A DNA stretch of 64,000 nt, from assembly GCF_001277195.1 (NCBI RefSeq), contig NZ_CP012268.1, forward strand, positions 868,001 through 932,000, given 5' to 3'. Source of the DNA: Cronobacter muytjensii ATCC 51329. Lineage in GTDB: Bacteria > Pseudomonadota > Gammaproteobacteria > Enterobacterales > Enterobacteriaceae. A program made the translations under genes and the position numbers. The notes beneath the pieces were generated by a model, which saw only the letters and a program-made list of their open reading frames with translations, was not told the origin of the DNA and searched no databases. Positions 21,690 through 33,571 of this stretch are shown one piece after another. Each line of letters starts with the position of its first letter. Within the stretch, counting starts at the first letter, position 1.

Positions 21690-22928
21690 ATGAATCACAG
21701 TCGCGTTGAGCAACGTCGTGGCCGTACAGCGCGGAAGTTAAGGCTGGCACTCATGGGGCCTGCTTTCATCGCTGCCATTGGCTACATCGATCCGGGTAAC
21801 TTCGCTACGAATATTCAGGCCGGAGCCAGTTTCGGCTACCAGCTACTGTGGGTGGTGGTATGGGCCAACCTGATGGCAATGTTGATTCAGGTGCTCTCCG
21901 CCAAGCTTGGGATCGCGACCGGTAAAAACCTCGCGGAGCAGATCCGCGATCACTATCCGCGTCCGGTTGTCTGGTTTTACTGGGTGCAGGCGGAGATCAT
22001 CGCTATGGCGACCGATCTCGCGGAATTTATCGGTGCGGCGATAGGGTTTAAGCTTATCCTCGGCGTGTCGCTGTTGCAGGGCGCGGTGCTGACCGGCATC
22101 GCCACATTCCTGATCCTGATGCTGCAAAAGCATGGACAAAAGCCGCTCGAAAAAGTGATCGGCGGGCTGCTGCTGTTTGTGGCGGCGGCATATATCGTGG
22201 AGCTTTTCTTCTCGCAGCCTAAGCTCGCGGCGCTTGGCAAAGGAATGCTGATCCCAAGCCTGCCGACCTCGGAAGCCGTGTTCCTGGCCGCGGGCGTACT
22301 CGGCGCTACCATCATGCCGCATGTTATCTATCTCCACTCGTCGCTGACGCAAAACCTGCATGACGGCTCGCGCAAAGAGCGCTACTCCGCGACCAAATGG
22401 GATGTGGCGATCGCCATGACCATTGCGGGCTTTGTCAATCTGGCCATGATGGCGACGGCGGCGGCGGCGTTTCACTTCAGCGGACACACCAAAGTGGCCG
22501 AACTCGATCAGGCTTACCTGACGCTCGAACCGCTGTTAAGCCATGCGGCGGCGACAATTTTCGGTTTGAGTCTGGTTGCGGCGGGACTCTCCTCGACGGT
22601 CGTCGGCACGCTGGCGGGGCAGGTGGTGATGCAGGGATTCGTGCGCTTCAGCATTCCGCTCTGGGTGCGACGCTCGGTCACGATGGCGCCGTCGTTTATC
22701 GTCATCCTGATGGGCCTCGATCCTACGCGCATTCTGGTGATGAGTCAGGTGCTGCTGAGCTTTGGTATCGCGCTGGCGCTGGTGCCGCTACTGTTCTTTA
22801 CCAGCGATAAAAATCTGATGGGCGAACTGGTCAACACGCCGTGGGTCAAGCGAACCGGATGGGCGATTGTGGCGCTGGTAGTGGCACTCAACATCTGGCT
22901 GCTGGTAGGCACCGCGCTCGGATTATAA
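21690..22928 (+). CDS. mntH: Proton-dependent manganese transporter MntH (NRAMP)
   Basis: Inner-membrane NRAMP-family importer for Mn2+ and, less well, Fe2+. It has 412 residues, the E. coli length, when started at the ATG at 21690 ([11 protein letters not shown]). The metal-site motifs are [12 protein letters not shown] in helix 1 and [10 protein letters not shown] in helix 6. Eleven membrane segments are visible. Fur and MntR operators immediately upstream indicate repression by iron and manganese. Convergent with ypeC across a shared terminator. Confidence 0.97.
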   Translation: MNHSRVEQRRGRTARKLRLALMGPAFIAAIGYIDPGNFATNIQAGASFGYQLLWVVVWANLMAMLIQVLSAKLGIATGKNLAEQIRDHYPRPVVWFYWVQAEIIAMATDLAEFIGAAIGFKLILGVSLLQGAVLTGIATFLILMLQKHGQKPLEKVIGGLLLFVAAAYIVELFFSQPKLAALGKGMLIPSLPTSEAVFLAAGVLGATIMPHVIYLHSSLTQNLHDGSRKERYSATKWDVAIAMTIAGFVNLAMMATAAAAFHFSGHTKVAELDQAYLTLEPLLSHAAATIFGLSLVAAGLSSTVVGTLAGQVVMQGFVRFSIPLWVRRSVTMAPSFIVILMGLDPTRILVMSQVLLSFGIALALVPLLFFTSDKNLMGELVNTPWVKRTGWAIVALVVALNIWLLVGTALGL

Positions 22929-22935
22929 CCGACGT

Positions 22936-22966
22936 AAAAAAGGCAGGCGCGAAGCCTGCCTTTTTT
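22936..22966. terminator. Bidirectional terminator between mntH and ypeC
   Basis: AAAAAAGGCAGGC / GCCTGCCTTTTTT with a 5-base loop; perfect stem with A and T runs. Confidence 0.92.
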
Positions 22967-22983
22967 GTTCGCTCAGAACATTA

Positions 22984-23346
22984 TCAGTGGTGATGACCGT
23001 GGCCGTGGCCGCGACCATGTTTACCCCAGCCGCGACGGTCATCGCGATCTCGCCAGCCTTCGCGATAGCCGCGCTCATACGCCCGGCGATTATCCCAGCC
23101 GCGATGCTTATCCCAGCCGCGATGGCGGCCATTGTCATGACGCCACCAGCGGTCGCCGCGCCACTGGTAATGGTTGTGCCAGTAATCGCGGTCGCGCCAG
23201 CGGCCGCCGTCCCAGTAGTTACCGTAATTGTCGCGATCGCCAATTTGTAATTTGATGGATGGCAACAGGGTGATTTCGCCAGCGCTGGCGACAAGCGGGG
23301 CGGTACCCACGAGTAACGCTGCTGCAAGAATCAGTGACCTGAACAT
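22984..23346 (-). CDS. ypeC: DUF2502 family periplasmic protein YpeC
   Basis: 120-residue secreted protein of unknown role, matching E. coli YpeC (108 residues), also beside mntH. Signal peptide [14 protein letters not shown]...ASAG, cleaved near residue 22. The mature part is [17 protein letters not shown] followed by a region rich in Trp, Arg, His and Asp. I chose the ATG at 23346 because the E. coli protein begins MFRSL; the frame is open five codons further. Compared with E. coli there is an extra [13 protein letters not shown] duplication, and the C-terminus is His-rich (GHGHGHHH), suggesting metal or acidic-polymer binding. That is inference only. Confidence 0.9.
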   Translation of the reverse strand: MFRSLILAAALLVGTAPLVASAGEITLLPSIKLQIGDRDNYGNYWDGGRWRDRDYWHNHYQWRGDRWWRHDNGRHRGWDKHRGWDNRRAYERGYREGWRDRDDRRGWGKHGRGHGHGHHH

Positions 23347-23482
23347 ACTTATCTCCTTCACGATCGGGGCCGTTGGTGGCCTGTTGCAGTAATATTACGG
23401 ACCTGTAAATCCCTGCAGCATCGCTCCGACTCTGAAAACAGGTATGACCGCACTTTTTGCTAAAGCAGCCTGACCTCATGCA

Positions 23483-24472
23483 CTATGACAGAATCGCCTC
23501 GATCGCCTGACGTTCTTCTGCTGAAAATTCCCGTTTCGCCAGCATGCCCACCGCGTCGTCAATCTGGCTGGTTTTGCTGGCGCCGATGAGCACCGATGTC
23601 ACCTTCTCATCGCGCAGCACCCAGGCGAGCGCCATCTGCGACAGCTTCTGCCCGCGCTGTACCGCCAGGTCGTTGAGCCTGCGAACCTTTTCAAGTTTCG
23701 CATCGGTTATTTGATCCGGATTCAGGAAGCGGCTGCCGCTGGCGGCGCGGGAATCGGCCGGAATGCCGTTCAGATAGCGGTCGGTCAGCTGCCCGCCTGC
23801 CAGCGGCGAAAACGCGATGCTGCCCACGCCTTTCTCCTGAAGAAGATCCAGCAGGCCGTCTTCTACCCAGCGCTCGAACATCGAATATTTGGGTTGGTGG
23901 ATAACGCACGGCGTGCCGAGTTCTGCCAGCAGGTCAATCGCCTCGCGCGCGCGGTCCGCCGGGTAGTTGGAAATACCGACGTACAGCGCTTTGCCCTGAC
24001 GCACAATATGGTCCAGCGCGCGCATAGTCTCTTCAAGCGGCGTGTCCGGGTCTGGGCGGTGGTGATAGAAAATATCGACATACTCAAGGCCCATACGTTT
24101 CAGGCTCTGGTCGAGGCTCGAAATCAGGTACTTGCGCGAGCCCCAGTCGCCGTAAGGGCCGTCCCACATGGTGTAGCCCGCTTTAGTCGAGATAATCAAC
24201 TCGTCACGATACGGCAGAAAATCTTCTTTCAGGATGCGGCCAAAATGGCTTTCAGCCGAGCCTGGCGGCGGCCCGTAGTTATTGGCGAGATCGAAATGGG
24301 TAATGCCGAGATCGAATGACCGGCGCAGCAGCTGACGGCTGGTATCCACCAGCGTCGCGTCGCCAAAGTTATGCCACAGGCCCAGCGAAATGGCCGGGAG
24401 CTTCAGGCCGCTGCGTCCGCAGCGGCGATATTCCATCGTGGTGTAGCGCGCAGTATCTGCCTGATAAACCAT
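23483..24472 (-). CDS. Aldo-keto reductase, YghZ-like
   Basis: NADPH-dependent oxidoreductase of the aldo-keto reductase superfamily, 329 residues, TIM barrel. The segments FDLANNYGPPPGSAE (catalytic Asp/Tyr region), ISTKAGY (catalytic Lys) and the C-terminal SVLIGASKTSQIDD (cofactor site) are intact. Closest remembered relative is E. coli YghZ (Gpr), which reduces L-glyceraldehyde-3-phosphate and methylglyoxal. Divergent from ipdC. The true substrate is not determined by sequence. Confidence 0.88.
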   Translation of the reverse strand: MVYQADTARYTTMEYRRCGRSGLKLPAISLGLWHNFGDATLVDTSRQLLRRSFDLGITHFDLANNYGPPPGSAESHFGRILKEDFLPYRDELIISTKAGYTMWDGPYGDWGSRKYLISSLDQSLKRMGLEYVDIFYHHRPDPDTPLEETMRALDHIVRQGKALYVGISNYPADRAREAIDLLAELGTPCVIHQPKYSMFERWVEDGLLDLLQEKGVGSIAFSPLAGGQLTDRYLNGIPADSRAASGSRFLNPDQITDAKLEKVRRLNDLAVQRGQKLSQMALAWVLRDEKVTSVLIGASKTSQIDDAVGMLAKREFSAEERQAIEAILS

Positions 24473-24598
24473 GCTTATTCACCTCTGTACGTGGTTGTTG
24501 CACTTTGAGATATCGGGTCGGGCCAGAAAGCGATATCGCCAGTGTATACGGTTACACAAATTGTGAAAGCAGACAGCCTACACGCCCGGCGTGCGTAA

Positions 24599-26359
<1,761 letters not shown>

Positions 26360-26512
26360 CCGCCTTCGGGTACAGAAGATGCTGAAACGTGCAAGGTAAT
26401 CTGTGATGTAAGTCTCTAAACCCGGGGCACTTATGCTATGGTCATTGTTGTTCTGGCGCCGGGAATTTAGAGTGTGCCGAGATTATTTTGAATTAAGCGG
26501 AGCAGCAACAGA

Positions 26513-27478
26513 ATGACCAAATATGCTTTGGTGGGAGACGTGGGCGGCACCAACGCACGCTTAGCGCTGTGCGACGTCGACAGCGGCGAGATACTCAAGG
26601 CCAAAACCTATTCCGGCCTTGATTATCCGAGCCTGGAGGCGGTGGTGCGGGTGTATCTGGATGAACATAACGCCACGGTCACGGATGGCTGTATCGCCAT
26701 TGCCTGCCCGATCACCGGCGACTGGGTGGCGATGACCAACCACGTCTGGGCGTTTTCTATCGCCGAAATGAAAAAGAACCTCGGCTTCGATCATCTGGAA
26801 ATTATTAACGATTTTACCGCCGTTTCGATGGCTATCCCGATGCTCAAAACCGAACACCTCATCCAGTTCGGCGGCGGCGAGGCGCAGCCGAATAAACCGA
26901 TCGCCGTCTACGGCGCAGGAACCGGCCTTGGCGTCGCGCATCTCGTGCACGTTGATAAGCGCTGGGTGAGCCTGCCGGGCGAGGGGGGCCACGTCGATTT
27001 CGCGCCCAACAGCGAAGAAGAAGCGATTATCCTTGAGCAGTTGCGCGCTGAAGTCGGCCATGTCTCCGCCGAGCGCGTGCTTTCCGGCCCGGGGCTTGTG
27101 AATCTCTACCGCGCGATTGTCAAAGCCGACGGCCGTCTGCCGGACAACCTGCGCCCGAAAGACATCACCGAACGCGCGCTTGATGACAGCTGCACCGACT
27201 GCCGTCGCGCGCTGTCGCTCTTCTGCGTCATCATGGGGCGCTTTGGCGGCAACCTCGCGCTGACGCTCGGCACCTTTGGCGGCGTCTATATCGCAGGCGG
27301 CATCGTGCCGCGCTTCCTGGATTTCTTCACGGCCAGCGGTTTTCGCGGCGGGTTTGAAGACAAAGGCCGCTTTAAAGCTTACGTTCAGGATATCCCGGTT
27401 TATCTTATCGTTCACGACCAGCCAGGGCTGCTGGGCGCCGGCGCGCATCTGCGCCAGACGCTGGGGCAGATCCTCTGA
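26513..27478 (+). CDS. glk: Glucokinase
   Basis: Phosphorylates free intracellular glucose with ATP to glucose-6-phosphate. It has 321 residues, the bacterial Glk length. Phosphate-binding loop [13 protein letters not shown] (residues 8-20), sugar-site [11 protein letters not shown] and [12 protein letters not shown], and C-terminal [13 protein letters not shown]. Convergent with the ypdAB pair, as in E. coli. It complements the PTS genes by handling sugar that enters without phosphorylation. Confidence 0.98.
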   Translation: MTKYALVGDVGGTNARLALCDVDSGEILKAKTYSGLDYPSLEAVVRVYLDEHNATVTDGCIAIACPITGDWVAMTNHVWAFSIAEMKKNLGFDHLEIINDFTAVSMAIPMLKTEHLIQFGGGEAQPNKPIAVYGAGTGLGVAHLVHVDKRWVSLPGEGGHVDFAPNSEEEAIILEQLRAEVGHVSAERVLSGPGLVNLYRAIVKADGRLPDNLRPKDITERALDDSCTDCRRALSLFCVIMGRFGGNLALTLGTFGGVYIAGGIVPRFLDFFTASGFRGGFEDKGRFKAYVQDIPVYLIVHDQPGLLGAGAHLRQTLGQIL

Positions 27479-27480
27479 CG

Positions 27481-27506
27481 AAAAAGGCGCCGCAAGGCGC
27501 CTTTTT
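27481..27506. terminator. Bidirectional terminator between glk and ypdB
   Basis: AAAAAGGCGCC / GGCGCCTTTTT with a GCAA loop, between convergent genes. Confidence 0.9.
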
Positions 27507-27514
27507 GTTATCTC

Positions 27515-28246
27515 TCACAACCGCATCAGCTGGCGGAATTCTTTGACCCGGCTGCGGCTCACCGGCACCTGAAAATCGAGATCGCGCAGGCGCAAAATGT
27601 AGGTGTTATTAAACCACGGCTCGATTTCGCGAATTTTATTCAGGTTAACGCAGTACGAGCGGTGGCAGCGAAAGAAATGCGCCTCCGGCAGACGGCTGCA
27701 AAACTCGGTGATATTCATCGGCATCACATACGCTTCTTTGCGCGTGTAGACAAACGTCATCTTCTCGTGCGCTTCGGCATAATAGATATCGTTGATATCG
27801 GTCACGATAATCCGCTCATCCTTGATGAGATTAATCGTCGCGTTTTCGCGACCCGCCGGCGCGGCAGCATGCGGCGCGCTCTGCTGCGCAAAGGCGGCCT
27901 CCAGCTTTTGCAGCATGCCGATAATGCGCGATTCCTGATACGGTTTCAGAATATAGTCAAAGGCTTCCAGTTCAAACGCCTCCACCGCATGTTCTTTCCA
28001 GGCGGTGATAAACACGATAAACGGTTTACGGGCGAATTTACTGATGTTCTGCGCCAGTAGCACGCCGTCCAGTGACGGAATATTGATATCCAGAAAAATG
28101 GCGTCCACATCGTGCTGCTGGAGATATTTCAGCACATCCAGTCCGTCTTCAAAGGTGGCGACCACCTCCATCTGGCTGTGGGTTTTAATCAGCCAGCTCA
28201 GCTCCTGCTGCGCGAGGATTTCATCCTCAACGATAATGACTTTCAT
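27515..28246 (-). CDS. ypdB: LytTR-family response regulator YpdB (PyrR)
   Basis: Response regulator that activates a pyruvate transporter gene in E. coli. It has 243 residues. The receiver domain has the acidic pair E7-D8 and phospho-acceptor D53 (FLDINIP); the LytTR DNA-binding domain follows (from about residue 140, with YYAEAHEKMTFVYT and FFRCHRSYCVNL). Twelve bases after the ypdA stop, so cotranscribed with its sensor. Confidence 0.95.
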   Translation of the reverse strand: MKVIIVEDEILAQQELSWLIKTHSQMEVVATFEDGLDVLKYLQQHDVDAIFLDINIPSLDGVLLAQNISKFARKPFIVFITAWKEHAVEAFELEAFDYILKPYQESRIIGMLQKLEAAFAQQSAPHAAAPAGRENATINLIKDERIIVTDINDIYYAEAHEKMTFVYTRKEAYVMPMNITEFCSRLPEAHFFRCHRSYCVNLNKIREIEPWFNNTYILRLRDLDFQVPVSRSRVKEFRQLMRL

Positions 28247-28258
28247 CGTAATTTCTCT

Positions 28259-29950
28259 CTACAACAGTACGGCGGCGTTGGGGCGCGGCGGCTGGTTAGG
28301 CACGTAAAAGGCTATCTCCGTGCCGGGCTCAAGGCGACGAATATGCAACCCTTCGCCATACAGCAGCTTCACGCGGTGATGGACGTTGATAAGCCCGATT
28401 TTATTAACCGGCATGTCGTTAGTATCCAGCTGATCGACAATCTGCGGGTCGATGCCGTGGCCGGTGTCACGCACCGCTATCCGCACCCGGCTGCCGCTCT
28501 GGGCGATACTTATCGTCACCACACCTTTGCCGCGGCACGGCTGAATACCGTGCACGATGGCGTTCTCCACCAGCGGCTGGATAAGCAGGCTGGCGACGCG
28601 GCAGTTCACCTCTTCGTCAATATCATAAATCACCGTCAGCTTGTCGCCGAAACGCGCCTGTTCAATCGCGATGTAATCTTTAATCTGATACAGCTCTTTC
28701 TTGATATCGATCTGCTCGTCATCTTTCAGTTCAATGTTGTAGCGCAGATAGCGCGAGAGATTAAAAATCAGCTGGCGAGCGGTGTCCGGATTAAGGCGAA
28801 TGGAAGAGGAAATCGCATTCAGCGCGTTAAACAGGAAGTGCGGGTTGATTTTGCTCTGCAGGGCGCGCAGCTCGGCTTTGTTCGCCATCTCGCGCAGCTG
28901 CTCGGCGCGCGACACTTCAAGCTGGGTAGAGATAATCTGCGACAGGCCAATGGCCATCTCCTGCAATGACGATGTTATCTGGTGCGCGTGGCAGTAGTAG
29001 ATTTTCAGCGTTCCGGTGACGACGCCTTTCTCCCACAGGGGGATCACGAGCATCGAATGGATCTCCGGCGTGCGGTGCGCCTCGTCGTTGTTTTTGATGA
29101 TTATCTTGCCGTAGTGGATCGCCTGCTGGGTGGTCGGGCTCAGAGCGTCGTTATTGTCCTGATAGTTATGCTCGCCCACGCCGACATAGGCCTGCACGCT
29201 CTCGGTGTTGGTAATGGCGACCGCGTCGGCATTGATATCCCGGCGGATAATGTCGCACACCTGGCGCAGCGACTCGCTGTTTACATGGCGAAACAGCGGC
29301 AGCGTCTTGTTGGCGATATCCAGCGCCAGCTTGGCCTGACGCGCGGCGCTGGCCTCTTTTTCCCCCTCGACGCTGCGCACCAGCAGCACGATAAGCCCGA
29401 TAGAAACGGTGCCTAAAATCATCGGCACGCCGATTTTCGATACGATATCCAGCCCCAGCGTCGTGGTCGGCGCCCAGACGACGACCAGAATCATGGTCAG
29501 CGTTTCACACAGCATCCCGCCGATGATCCCGGCCCGCCAGTGCTGCGCTTTCGGCACGCGACGGCTGATGAGGCCCGACAGCCCGCCGGCGACGATGCTG
29601 GTGATAAAACAAGGGATCGCGGTAATGCCGCCAATATCAATCAGGTAGCGGTGCAGCCCGGCGATAACCCCCGTGATAAGCCCCACCCACGGGCCGAAGA
29701 GAATACCGCCGGACATCACGGCGATAATGCGTACGTTGACCAGCGATCCCTCTACCGGCACGCCGGACCAGGTGCTGAACAGCGCGAACAGTGAAAAGAT
29801 CGCGGTCACCGCCAGCAGCTCTTTGGGCGTGTGCGCGCTTTTGTGCAGCAGCTCCCGGAACAGACGCAGGCGAATCAGGAAAAAGAGGCAAATCAGCATT
29901 AGCGCCGCGCGGTCGAAGACCGCCAGCAGCATGTCGAAAATCTCGTGCAA
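28259..29950 (-). CDS. ypdA: Membrane sensor histidine kinase YpdA (PyrS)
   Basis: Sensor kinase that detects extracellular pyruvate with high threshold in E. coli. It has 563 residues. Domain order: N-terminal 5TM-LYT membrane region (to about residue 200, with [21 protein letters not shown]), a GAF domain, and a LytS-type His_kinase with phospho-histidine in [13 protein letters not shown]. The ATPase motifs are [13 protein letters not shown] and DTGHGID. The partner regulator ypdB follows. It fits with the pyruvate-consuming genes (ipdC, budABC, alaC) in this region, though that clustering is also syntenic chance. Confidence 0.95.
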   Translation of the reverse strand: MHEIFDMLLAVFDRAALMLICLFFLIRLRLFRELLHKSAHTPKELLAVTAIFSLFALFSTWSGVPVEGSLVNVRIIAVMSGGILFGPWVGLITGVIAGLHRYLIDIGGITAIPCFITSIVAGGLSGLISRRVPKAQHWRAGIIGGMLCETLTMILVVVWAPTTTLGLDIVSKIGVPMILGTVSIGLIVLLVRSVEGEKEASAARQAKLALDIANKTLPLFRHVNSESLRQVCDIIRRDINADAVAITNTESVQAYVGVGEHNYQDNNDALSPTTQQAIHYGKIIIKNNDEAHRTPEIHSMLVIPLWEKGVVTGTLKIYYCHAHQITSSLQEMAIGLSQIISTQLEVSRAEQLREMANKAELRALQSKINPHFLFNALNAISSSIRLNPDTARQLIFNLSRYLRYNIELKDDEQIDIKKELYQIKDYIAIEQARFGDKLTVIYDIDEEVNCRVASLLIQPLVENAIVHGIQPCRGKGVVTISIAQSGSRVRIAVRDTGHGIDPQIVDQLDTNDMPVNKIGLINVHHRVKLLYGEGLHIRRLEPGTEIAFYVPNQPPRPNAAVLL

Positions 29951-30029
29951 GGAAAATCCGGATGTCTGGCAGGAAAGAGAACATGATAGAAAACCTGGCG
30001 GCCCTTGACCAGCCGCCAGGATTTGCCGG

Positions 30030-31271
30030 TTACGCGCCTTTTAGTTGTTCGCGCCCGGCAGGCGTCAGCGCAGCCTCGGTGGCGCGACCGCTGAAATCCA
30101 CCTCAAAGTCATCCGGGGCGAAGTCTGGCGGGGAGCGGCCCTCCACAAACGCGGGCCACTGGCGCTTCAGATAGGCGTCGTTCTTCTCACACCACGGAGC
30201 GGCAGCGATATACATTACATTGCTGTCGAACTCGCCCTGATGTTCATTTTCTACCGCATGGATAACATCGCAGTGCCAGAAGACGGTGTCGCCCGGGGCC
30301 ATGTCCGGAATTGAGGAAATCCCAGTCAGTAAAAGGGGATGCCAGCGTTCGTTAATGGAGAGCGCGCGGCCTGGCTTTGCGTCGCACAGCGAATCTTCCG
30401 GCACATCATCCTGCAGGGCGCGCAGCAGAATATAGGCCATCGCATTGGCGACCGGCAGCAGCGTCAGCGTGCCGCCGTGTTTGCGCTGTTCGGAAAGCGC
30501 GGTCCAGCCCTGAAACGTGCGGAACATGGAGCAGACGGCGGGCGAGGGAATTTCGCGCGCCTCGACGCGCCCTTCGGCGTCAAAGGGGTTGTAGCGCTGC
30601 CACTCGCCGCTGAACACGTGACGGTAGACGTGACGGAAGTTTTCATCAAGCCAGCGCTCCACCGAGCCGCCATCGACGTGGGGCGACAGCCCGAGTGACG
30701 ACGAGCGCGGCGGGCGACGGCGAGTGCGGTCAGCGTAGGTCACCACGCGGTCCGGGTCGAAGTGCTGTTTGCCGTGGCTTTCGGTTTGCCAGAGATTGTT
30801 AAGAAACACCTGGGCGGCTTTCATACGCGCATCCTGGCGCGCCTCTACCTGCGGCTTCGACCAGTAAATGCCGTAAATTTGCGGCTTACTGTCGGCAAGC
30901 GTGCCGAAATAGTTGTCTTCTGCCGCATTTTTGAGTTTTTCAACGAAATCGTTGCGCTCCAGGTAATCGCCCACTTCCTGGTTCCAGGCGCGCGCCTGCG
31001 ATTCCGGGAATACGCCTTTAATCACGCAGCAGCCGCGCTCCCGGATGCGCAATTTTTGTGCCTCGCTGACGCGGCCATTCAGGATATCGTCGGCCTGGAT
31101 CTGCGGCACCGGGTTTTCGCCGCGCGCGGTTTCGCTCTGGATGGTTGCAATTTGGCGCTGAATATCCGCTTCAAGCTCAGCGAACACAGCCTGATAGTTC
31201 GGCAGCGCCTGGCGCAACTGCTGCTTCATTTCACGGATAGCGGCGGGAATATCGGTAATTTGCAGGGTCAT
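30030..31271 (-). CDS. DUF1479 family protein, YbiU-like (probable 2-oxoglutarate/Fe oxygenase fold)
   Basis: 413-residue protein of the DUF1479 family, resembling E. coli YbiU (421 residues). The segments [41 protein letters not shown] and [12 protein letters not shown], then [15 protein letters not shown], match the family. The H-x-D (HVD) and a distal His (WHCDVIH) have the pattern of non-haem iron 2-oxoglutarate dioxygenases. Function is unassigned. It is not part of E. coli K-12 at this location. Divergent from alaC. Confidence 0.85.
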   Translation of the reverse strand: MTLQITDIPAAIREMKQQLRQALPNYQAVFAELEADIQRQIATIQSETARGENPVPQIQADDILNGRVSEAQKLRIRERGCCVIKGVFPESQARAWNQEVGDYLERNDFVEKLKNAAEDNYFGTLADSKPQIYGIYWSKPQVEARQDARMKAAQVFLNNLWQTESHGKQHFDPDRVVTYADRTRRRPPRSSSLGLSPHVDGGSVERWLDENFRHVYRHVFSGEWQRYNPFDAEGRVEAREIPSPAVCSMFRTFQGWTALSEQRKHGGTLTLLPVANAMAYILLRALQDDVPEDSLCDAKPGRALSINERWHPLLLTGISSIPDMAPGDTVFWHCDVIHAVENEHQGEFDSNVMYIAAAPWCEKNDAYLKRQWPAFVEGRSPPDFAPDDFEVDFSGRATEAALTPAGREQLKGA

Positions 31272-31512
31272 TTCGCTTACTCCAGCTGTCGGGAACAGGG
31301 GTTATTGTTTTGTTGCATCAAAGTTAATATAACCATGCTTCATCAAATAAAACAGGGTTGTCTTTCAAATGAAAGTTCCCGTTTTTTATTCCGTACACTT
31401 TTTTTCACCTGGCCCCTCGACAGCAGAAAATTTTCCAGGCTATGTTCTTAGAGCCGCAACAGCGGCAGCGTCGCTCGGACGGTCCGGGCGCTTACGTCAC
31501 TTCGAGGAACCT

Positions 31513-32754
31513 ATGGCTGATTTCAGTCCCAAACGCCGTTTTTCGCGTATCGAACGTCTTCCCCCTTACGTTTTCAATATCACTGCTGAACTGAAGATGG
31601 CTGCGCGTCGGCGCGGCGAAGATATTATCGACTTCAGTATGGGCAACCCCGACGGCCCGACGCCGCCGCATATCGTTGAAAAACTCTGCACCGTGGCCCA
31701 GCGCCCGGACACGCACGGCTACTCCACCTCCCGCGGCATTCCGCGTCTGCGCCGCGCCATTTCGCGCTGGTATCAGGAGCGCTACGAGGTGGATATCGAC
31801 CCGGAAACTGAAGCCATCGTCACCATTGGCTCCAAAGAAGGGCTGGCGCACCTGATGCTCGCCACGCTCGATCACGGCGACACGGTGCTGGTGCCAAACC
31901 CGAGTTACCCGATTCACATTTACGGCGCGGTCATTGCAGGCGCGCAGGTGCGCTCAGTGCCGCTGGTTGAGGGCGTCGATTTCTTCAATGAACTGGAGCG
32001 CGCTATCCGCGAAAGCTACCCGAAGCCGAAAATGATGATCCTCGGTTTCCCGTCTAACCCGACGTCGCAGTGTGTGGAGCTTGAGTTTTTTGAGAAAGTC
32101 GTGGCGCTGGCGAAGCGTTATGACGTGCTGGTGGTACACGATCTCGCCTACGCCGATATCGTCTACGACGGCTGGAAAGCGCCGTCGATCATGCAGGTGC
32201 CGGGCGCGCGCGACGTGGCGGTGGAGTTCTTCACGCTCTCCAAAAGTTACAATATGGCGGGCTGGCGCATCGGTTTTATGGTGGGTAATCAGGAGCTGGT
32301 CAGCGCGCTGGCGCGGATCAAAAGCTACCACGACTACGGCACGTTCACGCCGTTACAGGTGGCGGCGATCGCCGCGCTGGAAGGGGATCAGCAGTGCGTG
32401 CGCGATATCGCAGAGCAGTACAAACGCCGTCGTGATGTGCTGGTAAAAGGGTTGCACGAGGCGGGATGGATGGTGGAGTGCCCCAAGGCCTCGATGTATG
32501 TCTGGGCGAAGATCCCGCAGCCGTATGCCGCGATGGGCTCGCTGGAATTTGCGAAAAAGCTGCTGCAGGACGCGAAAGTCTGCGTGTCGCCAGGCATCGG
32601 GTTCGGCGACTACGGCGACACCCATGTGCGTTTTGCCCTGATTGAAAACCGCGATCGCATCCGCCAGGCGGTTCGCGGTATTAAAGCGATGTTCAGGGCG
32701 GATGGACTGTTGCCGGCGGGTACAAAACACGCCACGGCGCAGGACGCCGAATAA
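31513..32754 (+). CDS. alaC: Glutamate-pyruvate aminotransferase AlaC
   Basis: PLP transaminase making alanine from pyruvate and glutamate, one of the main alanine-forming enzymes in E. coli. It has 413 residues. Fold type I; the PLP lysine is in [16 protein letters not shown]. The start is the ATG at 31513 ([19 protein letters not shown]), matching E. coli AlaC; the frame opens 48 codons earlier but that extension is unlike the family. The 240 bases upstream are a long leader or promoter region. Confidence 0.96.
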   Translation: MADFSPKRRFSRIERLPPYVFNITAELKMAARRRGEDIIDFSMGNPDGPTPPHIVEKLCTVAQRPDTHGYSTSRGIPRLRRAISRWYQERYEVDIDPETEAIVTIGSKEGLAHLMLATLDHGDTVLVPNPSYPIHIYGAVIAGAQVRSVPLVEGVDFFNELERAIRESYPKPKMMILGFPSNPTSQCVELEFFEKVVALAKRYDVLVVHDLAYADIVYDGWKAPSIMQVPGARDVAVEFFTLSKSYNMAGWRIGFMVGNQELVSALARIKSYHDYGTFTPLQVAAIAALEGDQQCVRDIAEQYKRRRDVLVKGLHEAGWMVECPKASMYVWAKIPQPYAAMGSLEFAKKLLQDAKVCVSPGIGFGDYGDTHVRFALIENRDRIRQAVRGIKAMFRADGLLPAGTKHATAQDAE

Positions 32755-32784
32755 AAAACAGGAGCCGCTGGCTCCTGTTTTTTT
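32754..32784. terminator. Bidirectional terminator between alaC and ypdK
   Basis: AACAGGAGC / GCTCCTGTT stem with flanking A and T runs. Confidence 0.9.
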
Positions 32785-32798
32785 ACTCAGGTGTTTTA

Positions 32799-32870
32799 CT
32801 AAATCATCAGGGCAAACGTGCCGGCCCACAACAGTAAAATCACCGATACGCCCATAAAGAAATATTTCAC
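32799..32870 (-). CDS. ypdK: Small membrane protein YpdK (23 residues)
   Basis: A 24-codon reading frame, GTG start at 32870, giving (M)KYFFMGVSVILLLWAG and TFALMI. It is almost entirely one hydrophobic helix and closely matches the E. coli microprotein YpdK (MKYFFMGIS...WAGTFALMI), which is also next to alaC. A GGAG lies nine bases before the start. Single-span inner-membrane protein; function unknown. The 344 bases between it and the cupin gene otherwise hold nothing I can assign. Confidence 0.88.
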   Translation of the reverse strand: MKYFFMGVSVILLLWAGTFALMI

Positions 32871-33214
32871 GTTACATCGCTCCGCATGCCTGAAAGCACG
32901 CCTGAATCAATACGCAAGGTCACAGTATAGAGAGATGAAGCCGCAGCCTGAGCACTTTGGGACTATTCCCCGTTCTGGCTGCCGCTCCTCAGGAGTCGTG
33001 TGGCGTAAATCACGCCAGCGGGCGCTAATGTAAACCTTTCTCTCAGGCGTGACAAGCGACGCGCCAAAGCCCGGGAAGAATTTTTTTCAGGGTGAAATTT
33101 TCCTTAAAAAACAATTAAAAATAAATAAATGACGGTAACTAATTCCAGATTCCAGGTGGTTGCCCGCCGTGCCGTTTACCGGGAAGCTTAGGGTTCATCA
33201 CAACGGGAGCGCGT

Positions 33215-33571
33215 ATGAAAATCAGCAAGGCGAATGCGGAACATTATCTGTGGGGCGGCGACTGTGACGGCTGGCATCTGGTGAAAAGCCCGGGACTTAG
33301 CGTGATCCACGAGCGTATGCCCGGCGGGCGCGCCGAGCAGCGGCACTATCACGAGCAGTCGCGACAGTGTTTTTTCGTGCTGCGCGGGGAACTCACGATG
33401 GAGCTGAACGGCGAACGCATAACGCTTTTACCTGGCGAAGCGATAGAGATTGCGCCGCTGGCGCCGCATCAGGCGCGCAACGACGCGCAGCACGAGGTGG
33501 AGTTTCTGGTTATCTCCCAGCCGACCACGCGGGGCGACCGGGTCAATCTTACAACCAGCCCGAGCGCTTAA
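33215..33571 (+). CDS. Cupin domain protein
   Basis: 118-residue single-domain cupin. Motif 1 is RHYHEQSRQCFFVLRGEL (the two His and the Glu/Gln metal-site pattern) and motif 2 is LLPGEAIEIAPLAPHQARN. A metal-dependent enzyme or small sensor is possible; the substrate cannot be read from sequence. A good Shine-Dalgarno (CGGGAG) precedes the ATG. Its last 23 bases overlap the 3' end of the convergent CorA-type gene. Confidence 0.85.
   Translation: MKISKANAEHYLWGGDCDGWHLVKSPGLSVIHERMPGGRAEQRHYHEQSRQCFFVLRGELTMELNGERITLLPGEAIEIAPLAPHQARNDAQHEVEFLVISQPTTRGDRVNLTTSPSA

Noticed and set aside
24542..24557. Dyad GTGTA-N6-TACAC upstream of ipdC, considered as a TyrR box
   Set aside because: The TyrR box needs TGTAAA-N6-TTTACA; here the arm content and overall length do not fit. 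TyrR control of ipdC is known in relatives, but this site does not support it.
33549..33571. Overlap of the cupin and CorA-type genes as a possible regulatory antisense pair
   Set aside because: A 23-base tail-to-tail overlap is common in compact genomes and nothing else points to regulation.
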